Notes: generated from the letters alone by a model not told the origin. A stretch of DNA of 64,000 bases from an uncultured Caryophanales bacterium (GCA_946624155.1 CAMORU010000001.1:155569-219568), one strand, 5' to 3'. Positions 32,415-41,206 are shown, counted from the stretch's first letter. Translations and numbers: made by a program.

Positions 32415-33926
32415 ATGAAAATTTGTTTGTTTGGTGCCGCTGGGCACATGGGTTTTCCTACGTTAGAGGAATTTATTAAAATTCCTGAAGTCGACTCTGT
32501 TAGAGTTCTTTTAGAAGAAAAATATAAACGTAATAAGTTAGTTAAGTCTTTAGCAAAGAAAATCCCTGGAAAAGTTGAAATTTTATATGGAAGCGTCGGA
32601 AATAAGAAAGATGTAGAAAAAGCTATAGAAGGCTGTTCATATTTATTTAATTTAGCAGCCGCAATACCTCCAAGAGCTGATAAATTCCCAAAAGATTCAT
32701 ATGAAGCTAACGAACTTGGAGTTAAAAATATTGTTTCGGTACTTGAATCTCATCCTGAAATTAAATTAATTGATATAACAACAGTCGCTTTATATGGTCA
32801 TAGAAATCCAGTTAATCCTTGGGTAAGAGTGGGAGATCCTCTTTTCCCAGGTGTTTTTGACTTTTATACAGTTCATAAACTAAGAGGGGAATTTGCTATA
32901 TTAGAAAGCTGTATTCCTAATTGGACTATTATTCGTCAAAGCGCGATGATTTATCTAGATATGTTGACCGCGAATATGAGTGATGGACTTATGTTTCACA
33001 CTCCATTTAATAATGCAATTGAATGGTCGACTGCTGAAGATAGTGGAAGACTTCTCGCGAACATTGTTCGCGCTGATATTAAAGGTGAACTAAATAAAGA
33101 TAATTTCTGGTGTAAAATATTTAACCTTGGAAGCGGAGAAGAAAGTCGTGTTTCAGGATACGAAACTTTACAAGGTGGATTCTCTTTATTTGGGGGAGAC
33201 ACTAAAGACTTTTTTGATCCAAATTATAACTGCACAAGAAACTTCCATTGCGGTTTCTTTGCAGATGGTGAAGAACTAAATAATCTTTTCCATTATAGAG
33301 AAGATAATATTAATGATTATTGGGGAAAGATTTTAAAAGCTCATCCTGTTTTCAAGATGGCTAAAATTGTTCCTGCTAAACTAATTAAGAAATTTACAAT
33401 CTTAAAAATTATGAAAGACTCTAATGCTCCAGCATATTGGTATAAGCATAATGATATAGCTAGATTAACTGCATTCTTTGGAAGTAAAGAAAAATACGAA
33501 AATTTACCGAAAAAATGGGATAATTTTGAACTTTTTGATTTTAAAGAAGCAAAGAAAATTAAGAATTATAAACCTATAGATTATGGTTTTGATATTAATA
33601 AAAAAGATTCCGAAATTACTTATGAAGATTTAGTTAATGTTGCTAAGAAACATGGTGGTAAGTTGCTTGCAACTTCATTTAAAAAAGGTGATGTCTATTC
33701 TAAACTTGAATGGGAAAATAGCGATGGTGAAAAATTTGTCGCAAGACCTTTCACAGTTTTAAGAGGTGGTCATTGGCTAAATAAATTATATAAAGAATAT
33801 GTTTGGGAATTTGATCGACTTGCTAAAAAAGACGAGATTTATGCCCAAATTTGGTATGATTCACATGAAAAAGATGAGAATTATACATATTGGTTTGATG
33901 ATAAGCTAGAGGCTCATATTAAATGA
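32415..33926 (+). CDS. SDR/epimerase-family protein with long C-terminal extension
   Basis: The 503-aa protein has an N-terminal Rossmann motif GAAGHMG (residues 6-12) and a standard active-site YTVHK (in 'FDFYTVHKLRGEF', about residue 155). It is about 170 residues longer than a usual extended SDR; the additional C-terminal part ('DFKEAKKIKNYKPIDYGFD...WLNKLYKEYVWEFDRLAKKDEIYAQIWYDSH') is unrecognised. It lies 9 nt behind the first SDR-like gene and overlaps the EFR1 gene by 4 nt (ATGA). Confidence 0.7.
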   Translation: MKICLFGAAGHMGFPTLEEFIKIPEVDSVRVLLEEKYKRNKLVKSLAKKIPGKVEILYGSVGNKKDVEKAIEGCSYLFNLAAAIPPRADKFPKDSYEANELGVKNIVSVLESHPEIKLIDITTVALYGHRNPVNPWVRVGDPLFPGVFDFYTVHKLRGEFAILESCIPNWTIIRQSAMIYLDMLTANMSDGLMFHTPFNNAIEWSTAEDSGRLLANIVRADIKGELNKDNFWCKIFNLGSGEESRVSGYETLQGGFSLFGGDTKDFFDPNYNCTRNFHCGFFADGEELNNLFHYREDNINDYWGKILKAHPVFKMAKIVPAKLIKKFTILKIMKDSNAPAYWYKHNDIARLTAFFGSKEKYENLPKKWDNFELFDFKEAKKIKNYKPIDYGFDINKKDSEITYEDLVNVAKKHGGKLLATSFKKGDVYSKLEWENSDGEKFVARPFTVLRGGHWLNKLYKEYVWEFDRLAKKDEIYAQIWYDSHEKDENYTYWFDDKLEAHIK

Positions 33927-34792
33927 AATATTTAGGTATTTATTTTAGTGGTACTGGCAATACAAAAATTGTTTGTTTAAAAGCAAAACAAGAACTTGAA
34001 GATCGTGGTCATAGCCTTGAAACAGTTGACGTCATCAAAGATGAAGTTAAGTCTTTAGAAGGTTATGATGGTCTTTTTGTATTCTATCCGATTTATGGAT
34101 TTAACTGCCCAAAACCAGTAATTAAATACGTTAAGAAAATAAAGAAAGTTTCCAATAAAATTCCATGTGTCATTATGAAGCAATCTGGAGAACATTTATT
34201 CTGGAACAACGCTTCTAGTTTATATCTTACTTCTCTTCTAAAGAGAAGAAATATCGTTGTGCATGATGAATTCCATTACTTGATGCCTTATTCATTTATC
34301 TTTAGACACACTGATTATATGGCTCATAGGATGAGAACAGTTATGGAAGGACTTCTGCCTTTAGATTTAGATTTATTCTTAAAAGGTAAAGATGTTCATC
34401 TTAAAAGATTTTTATTTGATAGACCGTTCGCATTTATTTTAAGAATTCAATGGTGGGGCGGAAGATTTAATGGTTTATTCTATAAAGTAAAAAAGAATGA
34501 GTGCATTAAATGTATGAAATGCGTCAATGATTGCCCTGCTCACAACATTAGACTAAAAGAAAATGGCAAATTTAAATTTGGTTATCAGTGTTTAATGTGT
34601 CAAAGATGCGTGATATATTGCCCTAAACACGCGATAAAGGTTGGCTTATTTAACTCTTGGAGAGTTGATAAACCTTATACCTTTAAAGAAGCTCAATTTG
34701 AAAAAGAAAGTCATCCAAGATATTGTAGGAAAAACTACAAACGTTATTTTGAAGAATCTGAAAATAGAATTGCAGAATCTAAATTAAATTAA
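33923..34792 (+). CDS. EFR1-family flavodoxin-ferredoxin fusion
   Basis: The 289-aa protein joins an N-terminal flavodoxin domain (FMN loop 'YFSGTGNTK', residues 7-15) to a C-terminal 2[4Fe-4S] ferredoxin domain with two CxxCxxCxxxC clusters (CIKCMKCVNDC and CLMCQRCVIYC, about 194-230). This is the EFR1 architecture. It should relay electrons to a reductase, here plausibly one of the two SDR-like partners with which it is translationally coupled (4-nt overlap). No signal peptide. Confidence 0.85.
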   Translation: MKYLGIYFSGTGNTKIVCLKAKQELEDRGHSLETVDVIKDEVKSLEGYDGLFVFYPIYGFNCPKPVIKYVKKIKKVSNKIPCVIMKQSGEHLFWNNASSLYLTSLLKRRNIVVHDEFHYLMPYSFIFRHTDYMAHRMRTVMEGLLPLDLDLFLKGKDVHLKRFLFDRPFAFILRIQWWGGRFNGLFYKVKKNECIKCMKCVNDCPAHNIRLKENGKFKFGYQCLMCQRCVIYCPKHAIKVGLFNSWRVDKPYTFKEAQFEKESHPRYCRKNYKRYFEESENRIAESKLN

Positions 34793-34802
34793 ACTTTTTT
34801 AA

Positions 34803-35465
34803 ATGTCGTTAAATATAAACAAATTACCAAAATATAGCTTCAAAAATGAGATAGGAAATGCTATTTCTCACGGAATAGGATTTCTTTTTTCGCTTGGTGT
34901 TTTAATTTTCTTTATTGTTCATAACATTGTTAATCATTTGTCCTTTTTAGAGATGGCTCCATTTTATTTTTATGTATTAACAATGATGATTGTCTTTGCA
35001 GTTTCAACTTTGTACCATACATCAAGATTTAATTCTAAATATAGAGCGATTATTAGAATAATTGATCACTGCGACATTTATTTATTTGTCGCAGGAACAT
35101 ATTTTCCAATATGTCTATTAGACATAGTTCCTCATAATATTGGCATTATTATGATGATTGTGGAGTTTTTATTTGCAATTTATGGAATACTTGCAAACGC
35201 TATTCCTAATAATTCAAAGTTTCTTAAAATATCTTCTTATTTAGTTTATGTTGTTCAAGGTTGGTTGTTGCTATTTTTCTTACCATTTGGAATAACTTAT
35301 ACATTTAATATGTTCTTATTTATATTAATTGGTGGAGTTGTTTATACTATTGGCGCAATTACATACGCGATTGGGAAAAAGAAAATTATTTATCACACAA
35401 TATTTCATATATTTGTAGTAGTAGCAGCAATAATACAATTTATAGGTATTTATTACTTATTATAA
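34803..35465 (+). CDS. hemolysin III / PAQR-family membrane protein
   Basis: The 220-aa protein has seven membrane helices and the family motifs: 'NEIGNAISHGIG' at the start, 'VSTLYHTSRF', 'IDHCDIYLFVAGTYFPI' and 'YHTIFHIFVVVAAIIQF' at the end, the conserved E/S/H/D/H residues forming the putative metal site of PAQR-type hydrolases. A lipid-related role is suspected for the family; direct haemolysis is not implied. It lies 10 nt behind the EFR1 gene without a Shine-Dalgarno sequence. Confidence 0.85.
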   Translation: MSLNINKLPKYSFKNEIGNAISHGIGFLFSLGVLIFFIVHNIVNHLSFLEMAPFYFYVLTMMIVFAVSTLYHTSRFNSKYRAIIRIIDHCDIYLFVAGTYFPICLLDIVPHNIGIIMMIVEFLFAIYGILANAIPNNSKFLKISSYLVYVVQGWLLLFFLPFGITYTFNMFLFILIGGVVYTIGAITYAIGKKKIIYHTIFHIFVVVAAIIQFIGIYYLL

Positions 35466-35470
35466 AAAAA

Positions 35471-35494
35471 CACCCTTTTGGGTGTATTTTTATT
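35471..35494. terminator. bidirectional terminator
   Basis: CACCC-TTTT-GGGTG with A-rich and T-rich flanks separates hemolysin III from the convergent LURP-one gene. Confidence 0.85.
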
Positions 35495-35505
35495 GCAATT
35501 AAGAA

Positions 35506-36018
35506 TTAATCGTCAAATGCATTACTAGCGTTTTGTCTACGTCTATCGGTGATGTTATCAATTGCAATTACAAGAGCTAAGAAAAACATAGGATCAATTT
35601 TGCAATCATCTTCAATATGAAGAACAAAACTATCTCTAAGTGAAATTCTTCTTGCAACGTGACCAATTTCTTTTCCTTCTAAAAAGACATGATAGTCAAA
35701 ACAAAGGATGTTTCCTTTTATTTCTAATTGACCAAATTTTGAATCTATAAAGAAACGATCGTGTAATGAGAAGATTTTTCTTCTTAAATGAGCAACTTGT
35801 TCTCCGTTAGGATCTAAAACGTAAGCTCTATAAGTAAATAATCTCCAGAATTTATTACGAACAATATATTTTGTTTCGCCATCTAAAGTTTGAATATATT
35901 TTTTTGCGGTAAAAGTCCAAAACTTACCTTGAACTTTATAAACATCTTTTTCATTAAGATCTTTAACAACTGATGACCCTCTTAAAGTGACCCATTTGTT
36001 TCTAATTAATAAATCCAT
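35506..36018 (-). CDS. LURP-one-related (LOR) family protein
   Basis: The 170-aa protein is a compact beta-barrel of the LURP-one/scramblase-like superfamily, with repeated 'YKVQGKFWTFTAKKYIQTLDG', 'YIVRNKFWRLFTYRAYVLDPNGEQVAHLRRKIFSLHDRFFID' strands and a C-terminal hydrophobic helix 'PMFFLALVIAIDNI'. Bacterial YxjI-like members have no known biochemical activity; membrane lipid association is suspected. It is divergent from the flavodoxin gene. Confidence 0.8.
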   Translation of the reverse strand: MDLLIRNKWVTLRGSSVVKDLNEKDVYKVQGKFWTFTAKKYIQTLDGETKYIVRNKFWRLFTYRAYVLDPNGEQVAHLRRKIFSLHDRFFIDSKFGQLEIKGNILCFDYHVFLEGKEIGHVARRISLRDSFVLHIEDDCKIDPMFFLALVIAIDNITDRRRQNASNAFDD

Positions 36019-36104
36019 AATTTTCGTCTCCCATTTATTGTATTTATTATATAGTAATTACTTTTAATAATGTAAAATTATTGTTAGAGATTGAGGAAAA
36101 TAAT

Positions 36105-36554
36105 ATGAAGAAATTATTTATCTACTATTCACTAACCGGAAACGGAGATATTGTTTCGAAAACTTTTGTATCAAAAGATTATGAAATTAGAAAAGTCACC
36201 GAGAAAAAGAAAATGCCAAAAAAGTTTTTCTTTATGGTTTTAGCTGGTGGCTTTAGAGCAGGAGTTGGAGCAAAAGCAAAGCTCGTTAATTACGATAAAG
36301 ATGTATCAAAATTTGACAAGATTGTTATAGGCTCTCCAATTTGGAACGGAAGAACTCCTCCTGTTATAAATTCAGTCTTAAAAGAGACTAATTTTTCAGG
36401 TAAGAAATTAAGCTTTGTTTTCTATTCTGGAAGTGGGGAAGGGAAGAAGGCTGAAAGCAAAATTAAAAATCTTTTTCCGGAATGTAAGATCGTATTCTTA
36501 AAGGAACCAAAGAAATACGAAAAAGAATTAGAAAAACTAACAAATTTCCAGTAA
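36105..36554 (+). CDS. flavodoxin-family protein
   Basis: The 149-aa protein has the FMN phosphate loop 'YSLTGNGD' near the N-terminus, 'IVIGSPIWNGRTPPVIN' in the middle and 'LSFVFYSGSGEGKKAE', typical of short flavodoxins. It carries electrons in the cytoplasm. GAGG 9-12 nt before the ATG at 36105 supports this start over the in-frame TTG at 36081. Confidence 0.85.
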   Translation: MKKLFIYYSLTGNGDIVSKTFVSKDYEIRKVTEKKKMPKKFFFMVLAGGFRAGVGAKAKLVNYDKDVSKFDKIVIGSPIWNGRTPPVINSVLKETNFSGKKLSFVFYSGSGEGKKAESKIKNLFPECKIVFLKEPKKYEKELEKLTNFQ

Positions 36555-36610
36555 TTTTTGAAAAATTTTCAGGAAAAACAGTGTTTTTTGAAAAGACTTA
36601 AAATGGTTGT

Positions 36611-36639
36611 TTGTCTTTTATATCAATTATATTTATAAT
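36611..36639 (+). promoter_or_regulatory. promoter of the reverse rubrerythrin gene
   Basis: TTGTCT (36611-36616), a 17-bp spacer and TATAAT (36634-36639) precede a 40-nt leader with a strong GGAGG ribosome site. Confidence 0.75.
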
Positions 36640-36684
36640 TAGTAATGCAATTATGGTTGTTAATTCAACCCCGGAGGAAAAATA

Positions 36685-37236
36685 ATGAAATATCGTTGTA
36701 AGATTTGTGGACAAATCGTCGAAGTAAAAGAAGGCGAGAATTGCCCAATTTGTGGTGCAGATTTCTCTATGCTTGAACCTATTAAAGAAGATGCTCCAAA
36801 AGGCGAACTTAAATGGGCATGTAAGCATGATATTGGTGTTGCAAAAGATGTAGATCCATTTGTACTCCAAGGATGTAGAGATCATTTCAAAGGAGAATGT
36901 TCTGAAGTGGGCATGTACAAAGCAATGGCAAGACAAGCTTTAAGAGAAGGCTATCCTGAAATTGCTCTGTTATTTGAACAAATCGCTCATGAAGAAGCAG
37001 AACATGCTGCAAAATTTGCGGAACTTCTTGGAGAAGTTGTTGTTGAAGATACAAAAGCAAATATTGAAAAGATGCTAGCAGGTGAAAATGGTGCTTGTGC
37101 ATCTAAACTTGAAATTGCTAAGAAAGCAAAAGAACTTAATTATGACGCAATTCATGATGCTGTTCATGAAATGGCAAAAGATGAACAACGTCATGGTGCT
37201 GCTTTAGAAGCAATGCTCAAGAGATACTTCAAATAA
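36685..37236 (+). CDS. reverse rubrerythrin (rubredoxin-ferritin-like fusion)
   Basis: The 183-aa protein has an N-terminal rubredoxin-like Fe(Cys)4 site (CKIC at 5-8 and CPIC at about 20-23) followed by a ferritin-like four-helix diiron domain with 'FEQIAHEEAEHAAKF' and 'VHEMAKDEQRHGAALE'. Classical rubrerythrin has the opposite order, so this is the 'reverse' type of anaerobes, an NADH-linked peroxidase that removes hydrogen peroxide. It fits an anaerobic or oxygen-sensitive host. The strong ribosome site suggests high expression. Confidence 0.85.
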   Translation: MKYRCKICGQIVEVKEGENCPICGADFSMLEPIKEDAPKGELKWACKHDIGVAKDVDPFVLQGCRDHFKGECSEVGMYKAMARQALREGYPEIALLFEQIAHEEAEHAAKFAELLGEVVVEDTKANIEKMLAGENGACASKLEIAKKAKELNYDAIHDAVHEMAKDEQRHGAALEAMLKRYFK

Positions 37237-37260
37237 GTTAAAAATCAAAAAACTATAGAA

Positions 37261-37289
37261 AATTGGCAGATTTACTGTCAATTTTTTAT
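37261..37289 (+). terminator. terminator of the reverse rubrerythrin gene
   Basis: AATTGGCAG-ATTTA-CTGTCAATT (one G-T pair) is followed by TTTTATTT. Confidence 0.85.
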
Positions 37290-37366
37290 TTCTGTGTATG
37301 CACTTACATTAGTGATTATTAAAAATCACTACAAAAACAAATAAAAATCTTATACAATATAGCCCT

Positions 37367-38413
37367 ATGAATATTAGTCCTGATCCCGGTATTACATTAG
37401 CGACAGCATTTGAAGATACACCAAACTTTGTTCTTGTATCAATTTTAATCTTAGTGGGCCTACTTATTTTTTCGGCCTTCTTTTCATGTAGTGAGACAGC
37501 ATTTACCTCGCTTAATGAAATTAGAATTGAAAATCTCGCAAAAAAACATAATTCTGCAAAACTCGTAATGAAATTAAATAAACATTACGATAGAGTTTTA
37601 TCCACAATTTTAATAGGAAACAATATTGTAAATATTGCAGCATCTGCATTTGCCACAATCTTATTTGTTAAATACTACACTGATTTAGGTCCAACTCTTG
37701 CGACTATAGTGGTTACAATTGTCGTTCTTATTTTTGGTGAAGTATCCCCTAAATCACTCGCTAAACAAAGACCAGAATTCTTTGCTAGGTTAAACGTTTA
37801 TTTACTTTACTTTTTCTATTATTTATTCTGGCCAATTTCAATTGTTCTATCAGGAATTCAAAAACTAATTAAATTACTTGTTAGAGTTAAAGATGAGCAA
37901 GAAGTTCCATATACCGAAGAAGAATTTTCTATGCTTGTTGAAGACATGAACGAAGCAAGAGTTTTAAATGATATTGAAGAAGATATTATTCAAAACACCA
38001 TAGAGTATGGTGATACCAAAGTTGAAGAGATTATGATTAAAGCAAAAGATGTTCATTTCGTTAGAAAGAATATGACTCTTCAACAAATTTGTGAGAAGTT
38101 TGTTGAAACAAATAGATCAAGAATGGTTGTTACCAAAAATAGCAAACTTGATTCAGCTTATGGTGTTGTTCACCAAAAAGATTTATTTGAGCTACTTGTT
38201 AAAGGCGAAAAAGATGTCAGCAAAATTATTATGACTGATATTGTCGTTTGCAAGCCAACTCATAAAATTTCTAGATTATTTAAGAAACTTCAATCTGCCC
38301 ATCAACACTTAGCAATTGTTAAAGACGAAGAAAAAGTTGTTGGTATTGTCACGATGGAAGATATTCTTGAAGAGCTTGTTGGAGAAATTAAAGACGAAAA
38401 TGATGAGGATTAG
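37367..38413 (+). CDS. CNNM/CorB-like membrane protein with CBS pair
   Basis: The 348-aa protein has an N-terminal DUF21/CNNM transmembrane domain of about four helices ('FSAFFSCSETAFTSLNEIRIENLAKK'), then a CBS-domain pair (about 215-340). The C-terminal CorC_HlyC domain found in longer relatives is absent. CNNM/CorB proteins export or regulate Mg2+. TACAAT at 37353-37358 is 8 nt before the ATG and there is no Shine-Dalgarno sequence. The ECF gene follows after 5 nt. Confidence 0.85.
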   Translation: MNISPDPGITLATAFEDTPNFVLVSILILVGLLIFSAFFSCSETAFTSLNEIRIENLAKKHNSAKLVMKLNKHYDRVLSTILIGNNIVNIAASAFATILFVKYYTDLGPTLATIVVTIVVLIFGEVSPKSLAKQRPEFFARLNVYLLYFFYYLFWPISIVLSGIQKLIKLLVRVKDEQEVPYTEEEFSMLVEDMNEARVLNDIEEDIIQNTIEYGDTKVEEIMIKAKDVHFVRKNMTLQQICEKFVETNRSRMVVTKNSKLDSAYGVVHQKDLFELLVKGEKDVSKIIMTDIVVCKPTHKISRLFKKLQSAHQHLAIVKDEEKVVGIVTMEDILEELVGEIKDENDED

Positions 38414-38418
38414 TTGTT

Positions 38419-39003
38419 ATGAAAAATGATTCAGTAAAAAAGATAACAGGAGTTGCGATATTAGCAGCTTTAGTTATAGTGCTTCAAGTAATTGGCAACT
38501 ACGTTACCTTAGGTCCAATTAGCATCAATTTAGCATTGATTCCAATTGCTATCGGTACAATTATGTTTGGACCTTTAGCAGGTGCCTTATTAGGTTTTGT
38601 TGATGGTATTTTATGTATTGTCGCTCCTTCAACATTACAATTTTTCATGCCATTTGCTCCTTTCTGGACTGTTGTGACATGTTTAGTAAAAACAACTGCT
38701 GCAGGATTAGTAGCAGGATTAATTTGTAAATTAATCGCTAAAAAGAACGTAACTGTAGGCATTATTGTTTCATCCTTATTAATTCCTATTATAAATACAG
38801 GATTATTCGCTTTAGCATCATTTACCGTTGTCAATAAAGCAATCGCTAATTTGAATGCTGCAAATGTAGAAACAATGAAATTTGTGTTCTTATTCGTTAT
38901 TGGGTGGAACTTTATATTTGAGTTTGGAGTTACTTCTGTTTTATCTCCAACAATCGTTAAAATAATTAAAATTGTACGAAAGGATGAAAATAATGCATTA
39001 TAA
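38419..39003 (+). CDS. ECF transporter S component (substrate unknown)
   Basis: The 194-aa membrane protein has about six helices and opens with 'KITGVAILAALVIVLQVIGNYVTLGPISINLALIPIAIGTIMFGPLAGALLGFVDGIL', the pattern of energy-coupling-factor S components that bind vitamins such as folate, pantothenate or biotin precursors. The shared EcfA/A'/T module is not in this window. It overlaps the TSCPD gene by 11 nt. Confidence 0.85.
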   Translation: MKNDSVKKITGVAILAALVIVLQVIGNYVTLGPISINLALIPIAIGTIMFGPLAGALLGFVDGILCIVAPSTLQFFMPFAPFWTVVTCLVKTTAAGLVAGLICKLIAKKNVTVGIIVSSLLIPIINTGLFALASFTVVNKAIANLNAANVETMKFVFLFVIGWNFIFEFGVTSVLSPTIVKIIKIVRKDENNAL

Positions 39004-39247
39004 ATACAATTGTGTCGGTACTTGTTCACGTTCAATTGAATTTGATATAAATAACGATGTTATTACAAATGTAGTATTCGAAGGTGGTTGTAATGGTAAC
39101 CTCAAAGGTATTTCTAAATTAGTGGAAGGAAAAACTGTTGACGAAATTGAAAAGACCTTAAAAGGCACATTATGCGGCTACAAAAACACTTCTTGTCCAG
39201 ATCAATTAGCAAGAGCCGTACGAGAAGCAAGTAACGCAAATAAGTAA
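38993..39247 (+). CDS. TSCPD-domain protein
   Basis: The 84-aa protein has the Cys pattern of the short TSCPD family (TIGR03905 type): 'YNCVGTCSRSIEFDI', 'VVFEGGCNGNLKGISKLVEG', 'LCGYKNTSCPDQLARAV'. The domain is also found at the end of some B12-dependent ribonucleotide reductases and the Cys residues probably bind a metal. The ATG at 38993 with AAAGGA upstream is preferred to an in-frame TTG at 38972. Confidence 0.85.
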   Translation: MHYKYNCVGTCSRSIEFDINNDVITNVVFEGGCNGNLKGISKLVEGKTVDEIEKTLKGTLCGYKNTSCPDQLARAVREASNANK

Positions 39248-39249
39248 GA

Positions 39250-39278
39250 AAAAAGACTCTCGACTGAGAGTCTTTTTC
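39250..39278. terminator. bidirectional terminator
   Basis: AAAGACTCTC-GACT-GAGAGTCTTT with A and T flanks lies between the TSCPD gene and a convergent membrane-protein gene. Confidence 0.9.
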
Positions 39279-39293
39279 ATAATTACCTAGTAA

Positions 39294-39743
39294 TTATTTG
39301 GATTCCTTTTTGCCAAGGAATTCAACTAATGACATTACAATTGAGAATGCACCTGCAATAAAGACAAGAACTGCCATTGCAATTAATGCACCTGTAAGTT
39401 TAGCTTCTGCGAATCCATGTGCATAATATGGTGGAAATGGTGAGAGTAAGAACATAACGCCTGCTCCAACATACATTAAACCATTAAGGCAGTTTAAGAA
39501 TTTACGACCTTTAATTGGTAAGAAAACAACAAGTGTAAGAACAACGGCAGCAATGAATAAGAAGAATCCAACAATACCTAAGATATTAGGTCTACTACCT
39601 TGCCATACTACTTGGTAGAAATTTCCACATGCTACGTCTTTAAGTCCTGCATCAATAACAGATGTTTGAGCACTTAAAACCCAAACAATGACAATTAAGA
39701 CAAGATTAACTAAATTGATAATTGGTAATAAGAATTTACGCAT
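39294..39743 (-). CDS. four-helix membrane protein of unknown function
   Basis: I do not recognise this 149-aa protein. It has four hydrophobic segments (about 5-24, 54-76, 87-103 and 113-140), an extracellular-type loop with one Cys ('AGLKDVACGNFYQVVWQGSRPN') and a basic end (GKKESK). It is monocistronic, with AGGAG near the start on its strand, and divergent from the following gene. Function is open. Confidence 0.7.
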   Translation of the reverse strand: MRKFLLPIINLVNLVLIVIVWVLSAQTSVIDAGLKDVACGNFYQVVWQGSRPNILGIVGFFLFIAAVVLTLVVFLPIKGRKFLNCLNGLMYVGAGVMFLLSPFPPYYAHGFAEAKLTGALIAMAVLVFIAGAFSIVMSLVEFLGKKESK

Positions 39744-39853
39744 TTTCGAATAGCTCCTTTTAATTAAAGCGAGATAAATTATAGATAATTTGCTCTATTA
39801 ATGCAATAAAAAAGGGCCCAAAACTATCAAAATCATTAAAATTTTGATTTCTA

Positions 39854-39883
39854 TTGAATTTTTTTTGCTTAGGACAATAATAT
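39854..39883 (+). promoter_or_regulatory. leaderless promoter
   Basis: TTGAAT (39854-39859), an 18-bp spacer and TAATAT (39878-39883) end 7 nt before the ATG at 39891; no Shine-Dalgarno sequence. Confidence 0.45.
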
Positions 39884-39890
39884 AGTTGTT

Positions 39891-40634
39891 ATGAAAATTT
39901 TAGTCGCTATTGCTACCTTGTTTGTTATCGGTTCAGTGACTGGTTATATCATTGAATTACTGTTCAGAAGATTCGTTTCTCAAAAGCGTTGGGTTAACCC
40001 TGGATTTATGGTTGGACCTTACATTCCTCTTTATGGTTTTGGGACTTTAATTTTATTTGGAATTTCTAACATTAATTGGGATAGTTTTGGCCTTCCAAAT
40101 TGGGCCTCGATTTTAATCACTTTGTTAGTCATCGGAATTAGCCTAACTTTAATCGAATTAATCGCTGGTTTAATATTTATTAAAGGTTTGCATATGAAGT
40201 TGTGGGATTACTCTAATAGATGGGGTAATTTTAAGGGATTAATTTGCCCATTGTTTTCAGTGCTTTGGTTTGGAGCTGGGGCGGCATATTATTTCTTACT
40301 AAATCCAGTTCTAATTAAAGCATTACTTTTCATCGCTGAAAATCCAGTTTATGTCTTCTTTACTGGCGTTGTTATTGGAATGATTTTGGTTGACTTTGCT
40401 TACTCACTTCATCTTGGCATTATGATTAAAAAAGCAACTGATACAGCAGCTGTTAAATTTGATGAACTTAAAGAATATGTTTCAGATAAACTTGCACCAA
40501 ACAAGAAAAAGAAACCATTTTTTACTACACGCTACTTAAATAAAGATAATATTAAAGAAGTCATAAAAGGCTATTACGAAAAGTCTAAAGAAAAAGCTGA
40601 AGAGATCAAAAATAAACTTCTTCGCAAAAAATAG
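39891..40634 (+). CDS. putative ABC-transporter type IV / DUF1113 membrane protein
   Basis: The 247-aa protein has about five membrane helices and the family motifs 'GYIIELLFRRF', 'WVNPGFMVGPYIPLYGFG', 'LWDYSNRWGNFKGLICPLFSVLWFGAGAAYYFLL'. This is the CmpB-like type IV group, for which no transport activity has been shown. A Lys-rich cytoplasmic tail of about 70 residues follows. It lies upstream of the rimP leader on the same strand. Confidence 0.75.
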   Translation: MKILVAIATLFVIGSVTGYIIELLFRRFVSQKRWVNPGFMVGPYIPLYGFGTLILFGISNINWDSFGLPNWASILITLLVIGISLTLIELIAGLIFIKGLHMKLWDYSNRWGNFKGLICPLFSVLWFGAGAAYYFLLNPVLIKALLFIAENPVYVFFTGVVIGMILVDFAYSLHLGIMIKKATDTAAVKFDELKEYVSDKLAPNKKKKPFFTTRYLNKDNIKEVIKGYYEKSKEKAEEIKNKLLRKK

Positions 40635-40670
40635 TTGCAAACTTAATTATATTAAGGCAAAATAATTGTG

Positions 40671-40722
40671 CTCAGTTCGCTGAGTAACTCTTATCTCTAA
40701 GAGTGGCTGTAGCCACTCTTTA
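40671..40722 (+). promoter_or_regulatory. rimP-nusA leader with competing hairpins
   Basis: Three hairpins can form: CTCAG-TTCG-CTGAG (40671-40684), ACTCTTA-TCTC-TAAGAGT (40687-40704) and AAGAGTGGC-TGTA-GCCACTCTT (40699-40720). The second and third share 40699-40704 and exclude each other, an attenuator-like layout. A candidate promoter TTGCAA-17-CAAAAT (40635-40663) would start transcription near 40670, so the leader begins with the first hairpin. Confidence 0.5.
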
Positions 40723-40741
40723 GTTTATTAAGGAGACTTGC

Positions 40742-41206
40742 ATGACACTTGAAAGTACAGTCAAAAACCTTATTGAAAAGCCTATTAAGGCTTTAGGTTA
40801 CACAGATGTTGATGTAAAATTCGTTCGCGAATCTAACACAAACTATTTGCGTGTAATGGTTGATAAGGATGATGAAGTTATTGGCCTTGATGAAATTGTT
40901 AAGGTTAATGATCTTATTTCCCCACTTCTAGATGACGCTGACTTAATTCAGACAAATTATGTTCTTGATGTCACAACATTTGGAGCAGAAAAAGCTATTG
41001 ATGTCGCTAAACTAGAAAAATATGTTGGGAAATATATTAACGTTCATCTTACTCACCCATACAAAGGTTTAAATATTATTGAAGGTACTTTAGAAAGTGT
41101 TGATAACGATTTAATCGTTATCTCTTACAAAGAAAAAACACGTCTTATCAAATGTGAAATAGTGAGAAGCACAATTGATAAAGCACGTCTTGCAATCAAA
41201 TTTTAA
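40742..41206 (+). CDS. rimP: ribosome maturation factor RimP
   Basis: The 154-aa protein has the two RimP domains: an N-terminal alpha/beta domain ('LRVMVDKDDEVIGLDEIVKVNDLISPLLDD..IQTNYVLDVTTFG') and a C-terminal SH3-like domain ('YVGKYINVHLTHPYKGLNIIEGTLESVDNDLIVISYK'). It assists 30S subunit maturation. The usual 'LEVSSPG' after the first domain reads LDVTTFG here. AAGGAG precedes the ATG. It heads the nusA cluster. Confidence 0.92.
   Translation: MTLESTVKNLIEKPIKALGYTDVDVKFVRESNTNYLRVMVDKDDEVIGLDEIVKVNDLISPLLDDADLIQTNYVLDVTTFGAEKAIDVAKLEKYVGKYINVHLTHPYKGLNIIEGTLESVDNDLIVISYKEKTRLIKCEIVRSTIDKARLAIKF

Noticed and set aside
36634..36648. PerR-box-like sequence before the reverse rubrerythrin gene
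   Set aside because: Only about 10 of 14 fixed positions match and the site coincides with the -10 box, so chance similarity is likely.
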